Origin: Desulfomarina profundi
GTDB lineage: Bacteria; Desulfobacterota; Desulfobulbia; Desulfobulbales; Desulfocapsaceae
Length of the DNA: 64,000 nt
Assembly (NCBI RefSeq): GCF_019703855.1
Contig: NZ_AP024086.1
Location: forward strand, 1,074,501-1,138,500
Reading direction: 5' to 3'
The notes below the pieces were generated by a model. It did no database searches and was not told the origin of the DNA. It worked only from the letters and a program-made list of their open reading frames with translations. Both the position numbers and the translations under genes were made by a program. Below, in pieces: positions 41,972-52,182 of the stretch; positions within the stretch are counted from its first letter, which is position 1, and every line of letters begins with the position of its first letter.

Positions 41972-43876
41972 CTATCTTCTGATTTCCTTGTGAATGGTCA
42001 GGGCGAGATCTGAAAGGTTGAGGGGTTTTGAAAGATAGTGTATCACTCCAAGTTCTTTGATTTTATTCAGCTCCACAGGGTTGAAGAATCCTGATGCTAC
42101 AACGGCCTTTTGGTCGGGAACAATCTTCAGAATCTCCTTGTATGTTTCATATCCGTTTATCCCTGGTTCCATAACCATGTCCATAAGCAGGAGGTCGACT
42201 GGCCATTTTTTTATATACTCAATGGCTTTTTCTCCGCTTGACGCGGTTACTGGATTATAGCCGAGTCTTTTCAGGATACAGGCAGTCAGGTCTCTCTGGG
42301 ATTGTTCATCGTCAATGACAAGAATTATTTCACCGTTTCCCAAAAGAGAATCGAGGGATACGGATGAAGTATCTCTGCGCGGTTCTTCTTCATTTGCCGG
42401 GAAATAAAGTTCAAAAAGAGTACCGTTTGAGTCGCTTTTTACATCAATATATCCCTGGTGGTCGCGTACGGTATGAAGAATAACTGTCAGGCCAAGACCG
42501 GAACCGCTTTTCCCCAGTTTTTTCCTGGAAAAAAAGGGTTCAAAAATATGAGGAAGTGCAGATGCGGCGATTCCGGATCCGGTGTCCTGTACAGAGAGTA
42601 CAGCATATTTTCCAGGAGGAACAGTATCATAACCATTCTTAGGTTCTGCCAGGATCTCATCCCTTGTGGACAGGTATATATGCCCCCCACTGTTGATGGC
42701 CTCGGCTCCATTACGGATGAGATTGATAAGAACTTTTGTGATATGGATCGGCGAGACCAGGCTATTGCTGAGATGGGGGGAGAGGTGAAAATCAATAAGA
42801 ATTCCGGGGAAAGACTGAATAAGCTGGTAATAGTCGAGGGAATCCAGGTAATCTTTTATGATATCATTGAGATTATGATTTTCTTTCTGGCAGGTGGATC
42901 CCCTGGCAACGGTCAGCAGGTCTTCCACAACTGCTGCTGCCTGTTTACCTGCTGCCCTGATACGGATAATGTCATTCCTGTATTTTTCCGATGAAGGCAT
43001 GTCGAGGAGCAGGAGTTCGGGAAAGGTGACGATACTGCTGAGAATATTATTCAGGTCATGGGCCACGCTGCCGGCCATCAAGCCAATTGACTCCATTCTC
43101 CTGGCATGATCCAGTTTTTCACGCATCAACAGGTGTTCCTGTTCATGTTTCTTTTTTTCAGTGAGATCACGTATGGCTGCAACCCATAACAGCCTGCCGT
43201 CGTCATCAATCTGCCTGAGTCTGATTTCAGCAGGAAATGTTTCACCGTTGAATCGTATTGCTTCTATTTCACAAATATGACTGAGTGATTTTCTGCCGGA
43301 GAATATTTCAAATTGTTCTGATAACGGCAACGCCGGAAGAATTTCAAAAAAATCACGACCTAAGACTTTTTTTTCATCCACAGCCAGTAGTTTGCAGAAC
43401 TGGTCGTTGACTTCAATAATTTCTTCCATGGAAAAAATGACAATTCCTTCCCATGTGGCCTCTGAAAGTCTCTGAAATTTGTTTTTGTTGGCTGTCAACT
43501 CAGTCTTCAAATTCTGTGTTTCAATGGCTCGTTTAATGACCTGGTGTACTCTTTCCGGTTTGCAGGGTTTGGTGAGATAATCATAGCAGCCTGTACGGAT
43601 GGCCTGGATGGCGGAGTCAACAGAGGCTCTTCCTGTGAGAATCACGGTAGGCAGGTCCGGATAATTTTGAGTCAGGTATTCCGCAATTTCAAGACCATTG
43701 AGATCCGGGAGATGCAGGTCGAGAAGAACGAGATTATATTTCTGTTGGGAAAGAATGGTGAAGACTGCTCCACCCGAAGATACAGTATCGACAGTGTAGC
43801 CTTGATTCTGCAGCACACGTTTGATACTGTCTCGGAACTGGGGTTCGTCATCTACAACTAAAATTCTTTCTGGCAT
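41972..43876 (-). CDS. REC-PAS-histidine kinase-REC hybrid protein
   Basis: 634 residues, no membrane helices. N-terminal receiver (1-120, LVLLDLHLPDLNG), PAS (about 132-240), HisKA with MAGSVAHDLNNILSSI, HATPase_c with IRNGAEAIN, DTGSGIA and GKSGSGLGL, and a C-terminal receiver (about 515-634, LLLMDMVMEPGING). Double-receiver cytoplasmic hybrids act inside phosphorelays, taking input from another kinase. It has no DNA-binding domain. It lies between the HDOD kinase and the SBP lipoprotein, all in one direction. Confidence 0.9.
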   Translation of the reverse strand: MPERILVVDDEPQFRDSIKRVLQNQGYTVDTVSSGGAVFTILSQQKYNLVLLDLHLPDLNGLEIAEYLTQNYPDLPTVILTGRASVDSAIQAIRTGCYDYLTKPCKPERVHQVIKRAIETQNLKTELTANKNKFQRLSEATWEGIVIFSMEEIIEVNDQFCKLLAVDEKKVLGRDFFEILPALPLSEQFEIFSGRKSLSHICEIEAIRFNGETFPAEIRLRQIDDDGRLLWVAAIRDLTEKKKHEQEHLLMREKLDHARRMESIGLMAGSVAHDLNNILSSIVTFPELLLLDMPSSEKYRNDIIRIRAAGKQAAAVVEDLLTVARGSTCQKENHNLNDIIKDYLDSLDYYQLIQSFPGILIDFHLSPHLSNSLVSPIHITKVLINLIRNGAEAINSGGHIYLSTRDEILAEPKNGYDTVPPGKYAVLSVQDTGSGIAASALPHIFEPFFSRKKLGKSGSGLGLTVILHTVRDHQGYIDVKSDSNGTLFELYFPANEEEPRRDTSSVSLDSLLGNGEIILVIDDEQSQRDLTACILKRLGYNPVTASSGEKAIEYIKKWPVDLLLMDMVMEPGINGYETYKEILKIVPDQKAVVASGFFNPVELNKIKELGVIHYLSKPLNLSDLALTIHKEIRR

Positions 43877-44083
43877 GAGTGCGAGGTTTCTAGCAACTGT
43901 ATGTAGTATATTATTGTTTTCTTAAGGAATATCACAAGTAAGGCTAGATGAAATAGAGAAAGAAGTCAATTGAAATTCCAACTCTTCATGAAACTCTGAA
44001 CAATTGGAATAATGCGACTTATTTCCGATAAGGCTGATGTTGAATAGTGCTGAAAAATCGGGTGGATTGATGTCTAAGGTGTT

Positions 44084-46222
44084 TCAGGATGTTAATGGAA
44101 TCGTCACGGTAAATGTGGTTCCGGTTTCCGGGTCTGAAACATGTTGTATTGACCCACCCAGGTCATTGATAATTTTGCGGATGATAGCCAAACCAAGTCC
44201 TGCATGCTCCCTATCCTTAGTTGTGTGGCCAGGTTTGTAGAGTGTTTCGCTCACTGATGAAGAGATACCGGGGCCATTATCGGACACAATAATTTTTACG
44301 CAAGGGGATTTTCTGAGGGTATTATCATGTTCCAGCCGTGTTTCCACTCGTATCGTTCCTGTGTCTCCCAATGCTTCAATGCTGTTGTTTATCAGGTTGT
44401 TCAGAATCTGGCGAATTGCACCGGGGCGGCTGAGTGCGGTAATCTCTTCGGGCGCAAGGGACAGGGTGATCCCTATAGTCGAAGTGGTTTTGAAAGATTT
44501 TTTGAAGAGATCCACCGCTTCTGCCACGATTCTGTTGATATTCACTTTTTCAAGGCCTGCAGGGGATTCAGTGCCTGAAAGATTGTTGAGTCTTTTGCTG
44601 ATACCGTTAATTCGATCAAGTTCATTTGAAATTACCTGGAGATCCTTCTGGAGTTCCAGGTCTCGAAGATTGTCGGCAAGCAGAGAAATGTAGTTCTGGA
44701 TAATGGACAGGGGATTTGATATTTCATGTGCTATTGAGCGGGCAATCGATTCTTTAGCAGCTGCACGTTCCCTTGCCAGTTCTTCAGCGTGTTTTTCTTT
44801 CAAGAGCTCCAGATTGAGACGGTTTCCCAGATAAGTGCATGCAAGAACGAGGGGCTTTTCTTTTGACATGACTGTTGCGAACTCATGGGAGTCCATTGCA
44901 ACCAGAACTATTCCCTTGCTGTTACCCATCAAGGTGAAAGGGACTACAGCAAAACAATTTTCCTTCATGATAAGGCGAAGTCGGCTGACAAAAATACGGG
45001 ACTGGTCATTGCCGCCATCCTGCAGACGGATTATTCCATGATTCTCTGTGAGTTTCTTGAAAAAAGCAGATTCTGTATCGAGCGACAGAATGCCATGTTG
45101 CATCTGTCGGGCAATCGGATTTCCGGTTGAGCCGTGAACAGACAGTTTTCCTGGAGCACGGTTGTCCGGCAGCAGGATTATACATTTATGGATACAAAAT
45201 ACTGTCTGGAGATTTTCTTCAAAGAGTGCAAATATCCGGTCTGGTGTTTCTGCCCGGCTGAGGCTGTCCAGAAGACCATGATTCAGGGCAATAGTCTCCA
45301 CTGTTTTCTGTAACTGTTCTTTACCGGTTTTTTTCGCGGATACAGTTTTTCTTCCCTGTAATCTCTGCTGGGGGATTTCCGGAGCGGAAATACTCATGTT
45401 CATCGATTCAGCGATGGAAAATACAATGGCTTTTTGTTCCTGAATGATTTCCGGTATTCTCTCACCCGGAACTTCAAGATTTTCAACCTGCCGGAGGGTG
45501 TTGTTGTACCCGGTTCCTGTTTCCAGTGCCAGGGGATTTGCAATATGGATCAGCCGACTGAGTCTGTCGGTTTTTTCCAGATGCAGTGTGGACGAGTGGT
45601 GTTCCCGAATGGCACGGGTTATTTTTTCATCAAGTTTCCAGCGCTCGGTCAGCAAGGCGCCGATTTCCTGGTGTGAAATACCAAAAACATGGTGCTCAAG
45701 CTCTGTGAGTTCATCTGGTGAAGTACAATTCTCTGTAATTTCGCTGTATTTTTCAGGACTGAACTGGTTGAAAATACATTTACCGATATCGTGCAGTAAT
45801 CCGGCAAGATAAGGCTCAGCCGGGTGTGGATAGGTACAGATTTCCGCAAGCCTTTTAGCAATCAAAGCGGTCAGCAGGGAATGGTACCAGAATTCTCTGA
45901 GATTAAGCGGGCCAACCTGGTTCTGTTGAAATGTTTCCTGAACGGAAACAGATATGGCCAGGCTCCTGACGCTGTCAATACCAAGAAAAATTACAGCCTG
46001 TTCGATGCCGGTAAAGGACGATCTGCTCCCGAGAAAGGCGGAATTAGCCAGTTGCAGTATTTTGGCGGACAGCAAAGCGTCCCGGGATATGGTTTTACCA
46101 ATCAGTTGAATGTCAACTTCCGGGTTGTTGCATATATCAAGCAGTTTTGCAAGAGTATGCGGCAGGGTGGGCAGCTGGTCAATGGCTGTAAGCAGTTCTC
46201 TGGTGATTGAAGTTTTGTTCAT
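44084..46222 (-). CDS. HDOD-GAF-histidine kinase
   Basis: 712 residues, soluble. An HDOD domain (about 10-215: LPTLPHTLAKLLDIC, LLHDIGKCIF, 'HQEIGALLTERW') precedes a GAF-like region (about 315-465) and a kinase module: HisKA with SIARSIAHEISNPLSI and HATPase_c with NLINNSIEALGD, DNGPGIS and HAGLGLAI. HDOD domains relate to HD phosphohydrolases but lack full metal sites and usually scaffold signalling. It heads the signalling cluster. It starts 126 bases from the end of sbcC, which runs the same way. Confidence 0.9.
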   Translation of the reverse strand: MNKTSITRELLTAIDQLPTLPHTLAKLLDICNNPEVDIQLIGKTISRDALLSAKILQLANSAFLGSRSSFTGIEQAVIFLGIDSVRSLAISVSVQETFQQNQVGPLNLREFWYHSLLTALIAKRLAEICTYPHPAEPYLAGLLHDIGKCIFNQFSPEKYSEITENCTSPDELTELEHHVFGISHQEIGALLTERWKLDEKITRAIREHHSSTLHLEKTDRLSRLIHIANPLALETGTGYNNTLRQVENLEVPGERIPEIIQEQKAIVFSIAESMNMSISAPEIPQQRLQGRKTVSAKKTGKEQLQKTVETIALNHGLLDSLSRAETPDRIFALFEENLQTVFCIHKCIILLPDNRAPGKLSVHGSTGNPIARQMQHGILSLDTESAFFKKLTENHGIIRLQDGGNDQSRIFVSRLRLIMKENCFAVVPFTLMGNSKGIVLVAMDSHEFATVMSKEKPLVLACTYLGNRLNLELLKEKHAEELARERAAAKESIARSIAHEISNPLSIIQNYISLLADNLRDLELQKDLQVISNELDRINGISKRLNNLSGTESPAGLEKVNINRIVAEAVDLFKKSFKTTSTIGITLSLAPEEITALSRPGAIRQILNNLINNSIEALGDTGTIRVETRLEHDNTLRKSPCVKIIVSDNGPGISSSVSETLYKPGHTTKDREHAGLGLAIIRKIINDLGGSIQHVSDPETGTTFTVTIPLTS

Positions 46223-46347
46223 TTCAATTTCCTTGTATGCGGGAGCTGGTCAGACAGCCATCCTTCAGCGTGTTGTGGCAAGGTGTAATTTCCAATATCT
46301 TCTAGCAGATAACGACAAAAAATGACAAGAAAAATCGGCAGGATCCG

Positions 46348-49300
46348 TTATGAAACTCCAGCACCGGTTATTTTGCTTGTGCCATCATATCCCGGTTCAA
46401 TCCTGATCTGTACGGGAATTCGTTCCCGGATGGCAGGAACGTGAGAAATGATACCGATTGTCTTTCCGTCCTGCTGCAGACGGCCCAGGCTTGCAAGGGC
46501 TGTCTCGAGAGATTCTTCATCCAGGGTGCCAAAACCTTCATCAAGAAACAGTGAATCCACCTGGATGTTTTTACTGGCCATTGAGGCGAGACCAAAGGCA
46601 AGGGCAAGGCTGACAAGAAAAGATTCTCCACCGGAAAGGTTGCGCGTGGGCCGGAGCTCGCCGGCCTGATAGTTGTCAATCACATTCAGTTCAAGAGGTT
46701 TTGTACGATCACGAACGAGGAGATAACGGTCGTTCATTTTCATGAGGATTGTGTTGGCGTGGTAAACCATCTGTTCAAAAGTGAGTCCCTGGGCAAAGTT
46801 GCGGAATTTTTTGCCATCGGCTGAACCGATAAGATGATGGAGCTGATCCCAGTAATGACATTCCTTTTCCTGCTGTCTGATTATTTCCTGCTGACCGGCA
46901 AACTGTTTTTTGATATGTTCCTGCTGTGTTATTCTGTTTTTCAGTGCCCCTAAGCTTTCCTGCAGTTCATTTATTTTTTTTTCGAGACCAGCAGCCTGAA
47001 GTTGAAGTTCTCTTTCAGGCTTTAAAGTCAGTTTTTGCTGTTGTTCTCTGGCAAATCGATTAGCACAGTCTTCCACCAGGGCTGAAAGCTCAACCCGACG
47101 TCGGATTAGCGAGTCCCGCTCCGCTGTCATGGTTGCCAGGATATCTTTCGGAATGAGACTGGCCTCAAGATCTTCTTCAGACCTGAACCCTTTTTCAGCC
47201 AGATCCAGTTGGAAACGGGTTTGCAGTTTATCCAGTTCCTGTAAAATGTTTTTTCTGTTTATTTTCAGAATTTCAATGCGTTCGCTGAGAGTAATGCTTT
47301 GTTTTTCAAGCTGGTCCAAAATTTTCTGATGTTTTTTTCTGGTTTTTTCCGCTTCATCGAGCAGTTGCTTCAGTCGCTGTTCCTCCCGGTCCGGATCTTT
47401 TCTGCCGTAAATATGTATCCGTTCTTCATTGAGAAGTTCAATCTTTTTCTTTATTTCCTGGTTATGTAAAAGCTTTTTTTCCAGTTCAGCTTCGGCATGG
47501 GCAAGCGAATAAACAACCTTGTCTCTTTCAGCATCTGTCGCCTGCATGGATGATTTCAGTTCATCCATTTTTCCATGCCATTTTGTCCAGAGACCCGCAA
47601 GGTCCCGGAGTTTTACATTTAAATAAGACAGGTTGTCACCATCGGCCAAGGCAATCTTGTAGCGTCTGCACTCACTGGTGATAGCTGAGAACAGTTTTTT
47701 CCTTTCATTCACAGCCGTCTCAATTTCCATGGCCAGACGTTTTTTTTCATCTCTTGATTTTTCCAGTTCATAAGACCTTTGTTGCAGGTGTTTTTCCCCG
47801 GCGGAGAGATCGTCCTTTACCGTACTGATATGATCGTTAATTTCTTCTATTCTCTTTTGCAGGCCGGCTGTTTTTTTTATTTTTTCTGCTATGTTCTTCT
47901 GTCTGTTCCTGAGATCAGTGCAGGTGCTGTTTACAGCTTTTCTTTTGAGCATGGACAGTTCTGCTTTAATTTTATCCAGGTTGTCAATCAGAAGTTTACG
48001 CTCTTTTTCCAGCTGCTTTCTTTGTTCAGCGATCACTCCAAGATCTGTCTGCAGGCGAGTGAGTCGGCCTGATATTTCTTCCAGATTCTCTTGTTCCTGG
48101 AGGAGTTCCTGCCGGTAATTGTCTTTTGCAGGAGTAGTGATATGTTCTGTGGCAAGAAAAGGATGGTGTTGCGAGCCGCACAGAGGGCAGGGGCTGTTTT
48201 TTTTCAGTTTTGCCCTTTCTGCTTCAAACTGTTCTATCTTGTTATGGAGAAGTACCAGTTCTTCAAGTTTTGTTATTGTGTCTCTTTTTTCTGTACGTTC
48301 TGATCTTGTTCTTTCAATACGGTCTGTCAGTTGCGTGTACTCCCCGTCAAGTGTTCTTCTGCCCTTGTCACAGTCAGTGAGATGACGTTGCACTGTTACC
48401 TTTTTCTCTTCCAGTTCATCAATGAGAAGTAGGGTTTCAAGCGATTTTTTCAGAGTATCAGCCTCTTCATACAGAAAATGCAGGGAAGTGGCTGGACTCC
48501 TGGCAAACTGTTCAGAAATGTGTTCTTTTTCTTTAAAAAGCTGCTGAAGCCTGTTTCGCGCAGTTTCTCTCTTTTTTTCCCACTCTCGGACAGTTTTTTT
48601 CTTCTCTGTAATTTCCAGCTCAATATTCTTATGCTTTTGGGTAAGCAGGGTTTCTTCGACTCTTTTTTTATCATGATTGCTGATCTTCTGTCGGATAATG
48701 GCTGTTTTTTCCGCTAGGTCGGCTAGATACCTGTTGTTTTCAATGGTTTTTGTCTGTTCATCCAGTTCTTTTTCCAGTTCTCTTTGTTTTTTCCGGATAG
48801 CCAGTTTTTTTTCTTCCAGGTGTTCAATATTCAGTTTCTCTTCATTGACAGTCTTTTGGAGCCGGGCAAGTTCCTGTTGTCCTGTATTGATGAGAAGATC
48901 AAGGCGTCTTGCCTCTTTTGCGCCAGTTTCACTTGCGTTTTTCTCTTGAACTTGGCGACTGTAGTTGGAAGCACTCTTATTAACTTCTTGTCTGGCTTGT
49001 TCCATCTCAACTGTAATATTCCCTGCTTCTTTTCTGCTTCTCTCCAGTTCATTGCTGTTTTTTTCTATATTTTTTCGCAGCTGGTGAATCATCCGACAGG
49101 TATCATGGAGGAGTCTGGCTTTTTCGGCCTTGTTGATTCTCTGATGTGAAGGTTTTTCTTTTTTCCACCGGGTTTCCACATCTGACAGTTCAGCTTTGAG
49201 TTGCGTGATCTGTTCTTCGAGATGTGCAATATTTTTCAGCCAGTCGAGTTTGGTATGAACCTGTTTGAGAAGCTGTCGTGTCTTTGTCAGATCGGTGTCA

Positions 49301-49983
49301 TGGTCAGCAATCGTTCTGTACAGTTGGGACAGCTCTTCTTCAGGGATAAGAGTGAATGTATCTCTGGTCTGTTTCAGTCTGTTCAGCTTTTCCTTTTCTT
49401 CCTTCCAGCGATGGTGTGAGTGCTGTGATATCTCGGAATAGATGGTTGTTCCTGTTATCTGTTCAAGAATGGGGGCTTTTTCATCGGAAGTAGCTTCAAG
49501 GAATTTATTGAAATTTCCCTGGGCCAGCAGGACGGACCGGGTAAAACGATCAAAGTCCATTCCTGTGACTTCTGTTACTTTTTTCAGAACATTCCGCAGT
49601 TTTGATTCCAGTATCCGACCGGTTTCCTCTGCAACTATTTCGTGTTTCGGGGGTTGAAGGTCTCCAGCGGGCTGCCGCCTGGCTCTATGCTGGGCCCAGT
49701 GGCAGCGAAAAACACCCTTTGCAGTGGAAAAGGTGACTTCTGAAAAACATTCCCCGGTTCTGCGGCTCATAATTTCGTTGGTACTTTTGCTGATTGACTC
49801 CAGACGTGGTGTCTTCCCGTAGAGTGCAAGGCAGATGGCATCGAGGATGGTGCTTTTTCCGGAGCCGGTGGGACCGGTTATAGCGAAAATGTTTCCCGCC
49901 CTGAAATCCGGTGTGGTGAAATCAACAGCCCAGCTTCCCACAAGAGAGTTCAGATTACGGAATCGGAGGTGCAGTATTTTCAT
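46348..49983 (-). CDS. sbcC: SbcC nuclease subunit (Rad50-like ATPase)
   Basis: 1211 residues. N-terminal Walker A TGPTGSGKSTILDA (about 34-47), two very long coiled coils, the zinc hook CPLC at residues 599-602, and C-terminal signature LSGGESFLVSLALAFGLA with Walker B LFLDEGFGTLDEE. With SbcD it cuts DNA hairpins and blocked ends. The abundance of palindromes in this window is noteworthy since SbcCD normally attacks long ones. Same strand as sbcD, 147 bases after it. Confidence 0.95.
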   Translation of the reverse strand: MKILHLRFRNLNSLVGSWAVDFTTPDFRAGNIFAITGPTGSGKSTILDAICLALYGKTPRLESISKSTNEIMSRRTGECFSEVTFSTAKGVFRCHWAQHRARRQPAGDLQPPKHEIVAEETGRILESKLRNVLKKVTEVTGMDFDRFTRSVLLAQGNFNKFLEATSDEKAPILEQITGTTIYSEISQHSHHRWKEEKEKLNRLKQTRDTFTLIPEEELSQLYRTIADHDTDLTKTRQLLKQVHTKLDWLKNIAHLEEQITQLKAELSDVETRWKKEKPSHQRINKAEKARLLHDTCRMIHQLRKNIEKNSNELERSRKEAGNITVEMEQARQEVNKSASNYSRQVQEKNASETGAKEARRLDLLINTGQQELARLQKTVNEEKLNIEHLEEKKLAIRKKQRELEKELDEQTKTIENNRYLADLAEKTAIIRQKISNHDKKRVEETLLTQKHKNIELEITEKKKTVREWEKKRETARNRLQQLFKEKEHISEQFARSPATSLHFLYEEADTLKKSLETLLLIDELEEKKVTVQRHLTDCDKGRRTLDGEYTQLTDRIERTRSERTEKRDTITKLEELVLLHNKIEQFEAERAKLKKNSPCPLCGSQHHPFLATEHITTPAKDNYRQELLQEQENLEEISGRLTRLQTDLGVIAEQRKQLEKERKLLIDNLDKIKAELSMLKRKAVNSTCTDLRNRQKNIAEKIKKTAGLQKRIEEINDHISTVKDDLSAGEKHLQQRSYELEKSRDEKKRLAMEIETAVNERKKLFSAITSECRRYKIALADGDNLSYLNVKLRDLAGLWTKWHGKMDELKSSMQATDAERDKVVYSLAHAEAELEKKLLHNQEIKKKIELLNEERIHIYGRKDPDREEQRLKQLLDEAEKTRKKHQKILDQLEKQSITLSERIEILKINRKNILQELDKLQTRFQLDLAEKGFRSEEDLEASLIPKDILATMTAERDSLIRRRVELSALVEDCANRFAREQQQKLTLKPERELQLQAAGLEKKINELQESLGALKNRITQQEHIKKQFAGQQEIIRQQEKECHYWDQLHHLIGSADGKKFRNFAQGLTFEQMVYHANTILMKMNDRYLLVRDRTKPLELNVIDNYQAGELRPTRNLSGGESFLVSLALAFGLASMASKNIQVDSLFLDEGFGTLDEESLETALASLGRLQQDGKTIGIISHVPAIRERIPVQIRIEPGYDGTSKITGAGVS

Positions 49984-50093
49984 AGTATCCTGAATTCATA
50001 AAAGTTCGCAGTGTAACTGGTGACTTTGCTGCGGCTATCTACAAAACAGTGCAGTGGAACGGCACCATTATTATCCCGGGAACATAAATACAT

Positions 50094-50118
50094 AAAGAGC
50101 ATGAAAGATTTGCTCTTT
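50094..50118 (-). other. Small hairpin between sbcD and sbcC
   Basis: AAAGAGCA (50094-50101) and TGCTCTTT (50111-50118) are exact complements around nine bases. The arm overlaps the DNA just before sbcC, and no T-tract follows in the direction of transcription, so it may stabilise or pace the message rather than end it. The whole gap 49984-50130 holds nothing else. Confidence 0.35.
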
Positions 50119-50130
50119 GAGGCCAGTGTC

Positions 50131-51360
50131 TCATTCTGCGTTTTTATCGGCTTCGCCCAGATCCGTTAAAACTTCATTGAAGCGTCTGATCAGTTCGTTT
50201 CGGTCATTTCCCTCAATTTGATTGGTATCAAGGCACCGTCTAAAAACATCATTTTCCGACAGTTCTTCAAGAGTTTCCCTGGGTGCAGCAGGGAGGAGAA
50301 TATTCTTTACAGCTGTTGTATTGACTGTTCTCAGGATCTCCATATCGGATGATTGTATTGTTTCATTGAAAAGGTGGGAGAGGTCAGCGGCAGCATTATT
50401 GCCGGTATAGAGAATCTCCACACGGGCATTACTGCCTGTTTCCAGCAGTCGGGTAAGGGAGGCCTTGATCTCTTCAATATCCCCCTGAAGAGAAACAAGT
50501 TCCCTGAAACATGGAACGATGAGGGGTGTTATCTCTTTTACCTTGTGATCAAATTCAACCAGCAGAACTTGTTTTTGATTTTCGGCTTCCTTGAAGCTCA
50601 TCTGAAGAGGACTGCCGCAGTAGCGAAAAAGGGGATTCTGCCCTGCAACCTGTGGCGTGTGCAGATGGCCCAGTGCCGCATAGTTTACGATTTCAGGAAA
50701 GATATCACAGCAAATACGGCCAAGACCGCCCACGTACAGGTCCCGGGTTCCATCACCGTCAAATGTTTTACCACCCGCCATAAAAAGATGGCCCATAACA
50801 ATTACAGGTACCGGTTGCTCAAGTTTTTTCTGTACTGAGCCTGCATGGTTGATTACTTCTCTGAAATGGTTGCGAATACCTTCCAGAAGCAAGTGTTCCT
50901 TTTCTACACTTTCTTCCCCCGGGCGAGATTGTCTGACATCACGATCCCGTAGATAGGGCACGGCGCAGACAATGGCCAGGGGTGTTTCATTTTCATTTTT
51001 CAGCAGCAAAACTTCTTTTTCCGGGAGCTCTGTTTTACTGCCGATGACATGAATATCAAGAGAACGGAGCAATTCGCCCGGTGCTTCAAGAAGAGTGGGG
51101 GAGTCGTGATTGCCTCCAATGATGATGACGTGGCTGCATGAGGTAAAGAGTATTTTTCTGAGAAACCTGAAATAGAGAGACTGGGCCCGATTACTGGGAG
51201 TAGTCGTGTCAAAGATATCTCCGGCAATACAGAGAATATCTATAGATTGTTCTTCGATGACCCCATGGAGCCAGTTAAGAAAGTGTTCATGCTCATCAAT
51301 CCGTTTTTTTCCATAGAGATGGCATCCCAGGTGCCAGTCGGAAGTGTGCAGCAGTTTCAT
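50131..51360 (-). CDS. sbcD: SbcD nuclease subunit (Mre11-like)
   Basis: 409 residues. Metallophosphoesterase motifs in order: LHTSDWHLG (Asp, His), GDIFDTTTPSN, GGNHDSP and GHLHTPQ, then a capping domain and a C-terminal region that contacts SbcC. It supplies the Mn-dependent nuclease of SbcCD. The ATG at 51360 gives the standard MKLLHTSDWHLG start. The gap to sbcC is unusual, as the two genes commonly overlap. Confidence 0.95.
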   Translation of the reverse strand: MKLLHTSDWHLGCHLYGKKRIDEHEHFLNWLHGVIEEQSIDILCIAGDIFDTTTPSNRAQSLYFRFLRKILFTSCSHVIIIGGNHDSPTLLEAPGELLRSLDIHVIGSKTELPEKEVLLLKNENETPLAIVCAVPYLRDRDVRQSRPGEESVEKEHLLLEGIRNHFREVINHAGSVQKKLEQPVPVIVMGHLFMAGGKTFDGDGTRDLYVGGLGRICCDIFPEIVNYAALGHLHTPQVAGQNPLFRYCGSPLQMSFKEAENQKQVLLVEFDHKVKEITPLIVPCFRELVSLQGDIEEIKASLTRLLETGSNARVEILYTGNNAAADLSHLFNETIQSSDMEILRTVNTTAVKNILLPAAPRETLEELSENDVFRRCLDTNQIEGNDRNELIRRFNEVLTDLGEADKNAE

Positions 51361-51722
51361 GTCCTGTTGTCTTTATCTGAAAATCCAGCTTTTTGAGGTT
51401 ATTCGCCCCAGTCAGATTTTGTACTCAAAGAGCATAAATACCAAGAGGGTATAAACACCCATAGGGCATAAATGGCAGAACCATTGGGGCCAGCAATGCC
51501 GGTCTGTTCTCAACTCTGTGTTCTAAACTCTGATAACCCATGAAAAAAAGGCTTTTATGTGTCAAGCTGAATTGGGTATTTAATCAAAATATTTTACTCG
51601 AACTGTTTGAAAATAAAACTGTACCACACCAGTTCAAAAAGAAAATGAGAATTGGAAGGAATGAAAAAAAAAGCCAGGCTGCGTAACCATCTCAGGGTGG
51701 TTGACAGGAGGAGAAATGGGGA
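51361..51722. other. Gap with ATAAAT-type short tandem repeats
   Basis: 362 bases upstream of sbcD. Between 51429 and 51475 there are three imperfect tandem units resembling AGRGCATAAATACC. The unit also occurs near 50084 as AACATAAATACATAAA and at 63545 as GGGCATAAATGG. Near 51663 a run of eight T on the minus strand follows a short inverted sequence, a possible weak end for the small zinc protein gene. No coding frame is supported. Confidence 0.3.
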
Positions 51723-51929
51723 TCAGCCTTCGGAGACGGCAAAAGGATAGTGTTTTTTTACACAGTCGGGGCAGAAGGTATGACTTAAAGTGTCACTTGA
51801 GTCGAGATGCAGGGGTGTTGCCGGTATTGTCCACTCTCCATGGGCGGTTAAGACCTTGTTGCAGAAGCAACAGACAGTTGTGAAGTCTTTTTTCGTGGTT
51901 GCCAGTTCTGTATGGGGTACTTTACACAT
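51723..51929 (-). CDS. Small zinc-ribbon-like protein
   Basis: 68 residues. Two Cys pairs: CCFCNKVL (about 20-27) and FCPDCVKKHYP near the end, separated by 'GEWTIPATPLHLDSSDTLSHT'. The end motif SHxxCPxC resembles short modules found alone or fused to receiver domains in Desulfobacterota signalling proteins. I infer zinc binding. It stands alone, divergent from the LysE gene, with a 253-base gap. Confidence 0.65.
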   Translation of the reverse strand: MCKVPHTELATTKKDFTTVCCFCNKVLTAHGEWTIPATPLHLDSSDTLSHTFCPDCVKKHYPFAVSEG

Positions 51930-52182
51930 AGGCGATTTTGTAGTAAAAATGACCGGACATGATTGTTTTATGACTCATATCCTGGAGACCGAATTGGAGT
52001 AAAAATAATTAAAAAATTTCCTGACCAAGTTTTTTCTGCTCAGGCAGTTATTAATGAGTGTTCCATAACCGGGATAAGGTTCAAAATAAAACTGTCCAGC
52101 CGATGATAGCTTGTAAAGATTTACCTGCCAAGTCAGGTTTTGGTAATCTTTCAGTAAGGAACTGTTATGAATTGGAGGCGGT

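Noticed and set aside
51429-51475. CRISPR-like array
   Set aside because: Only three short imperfect units without spacers of regular length; no cas genes.
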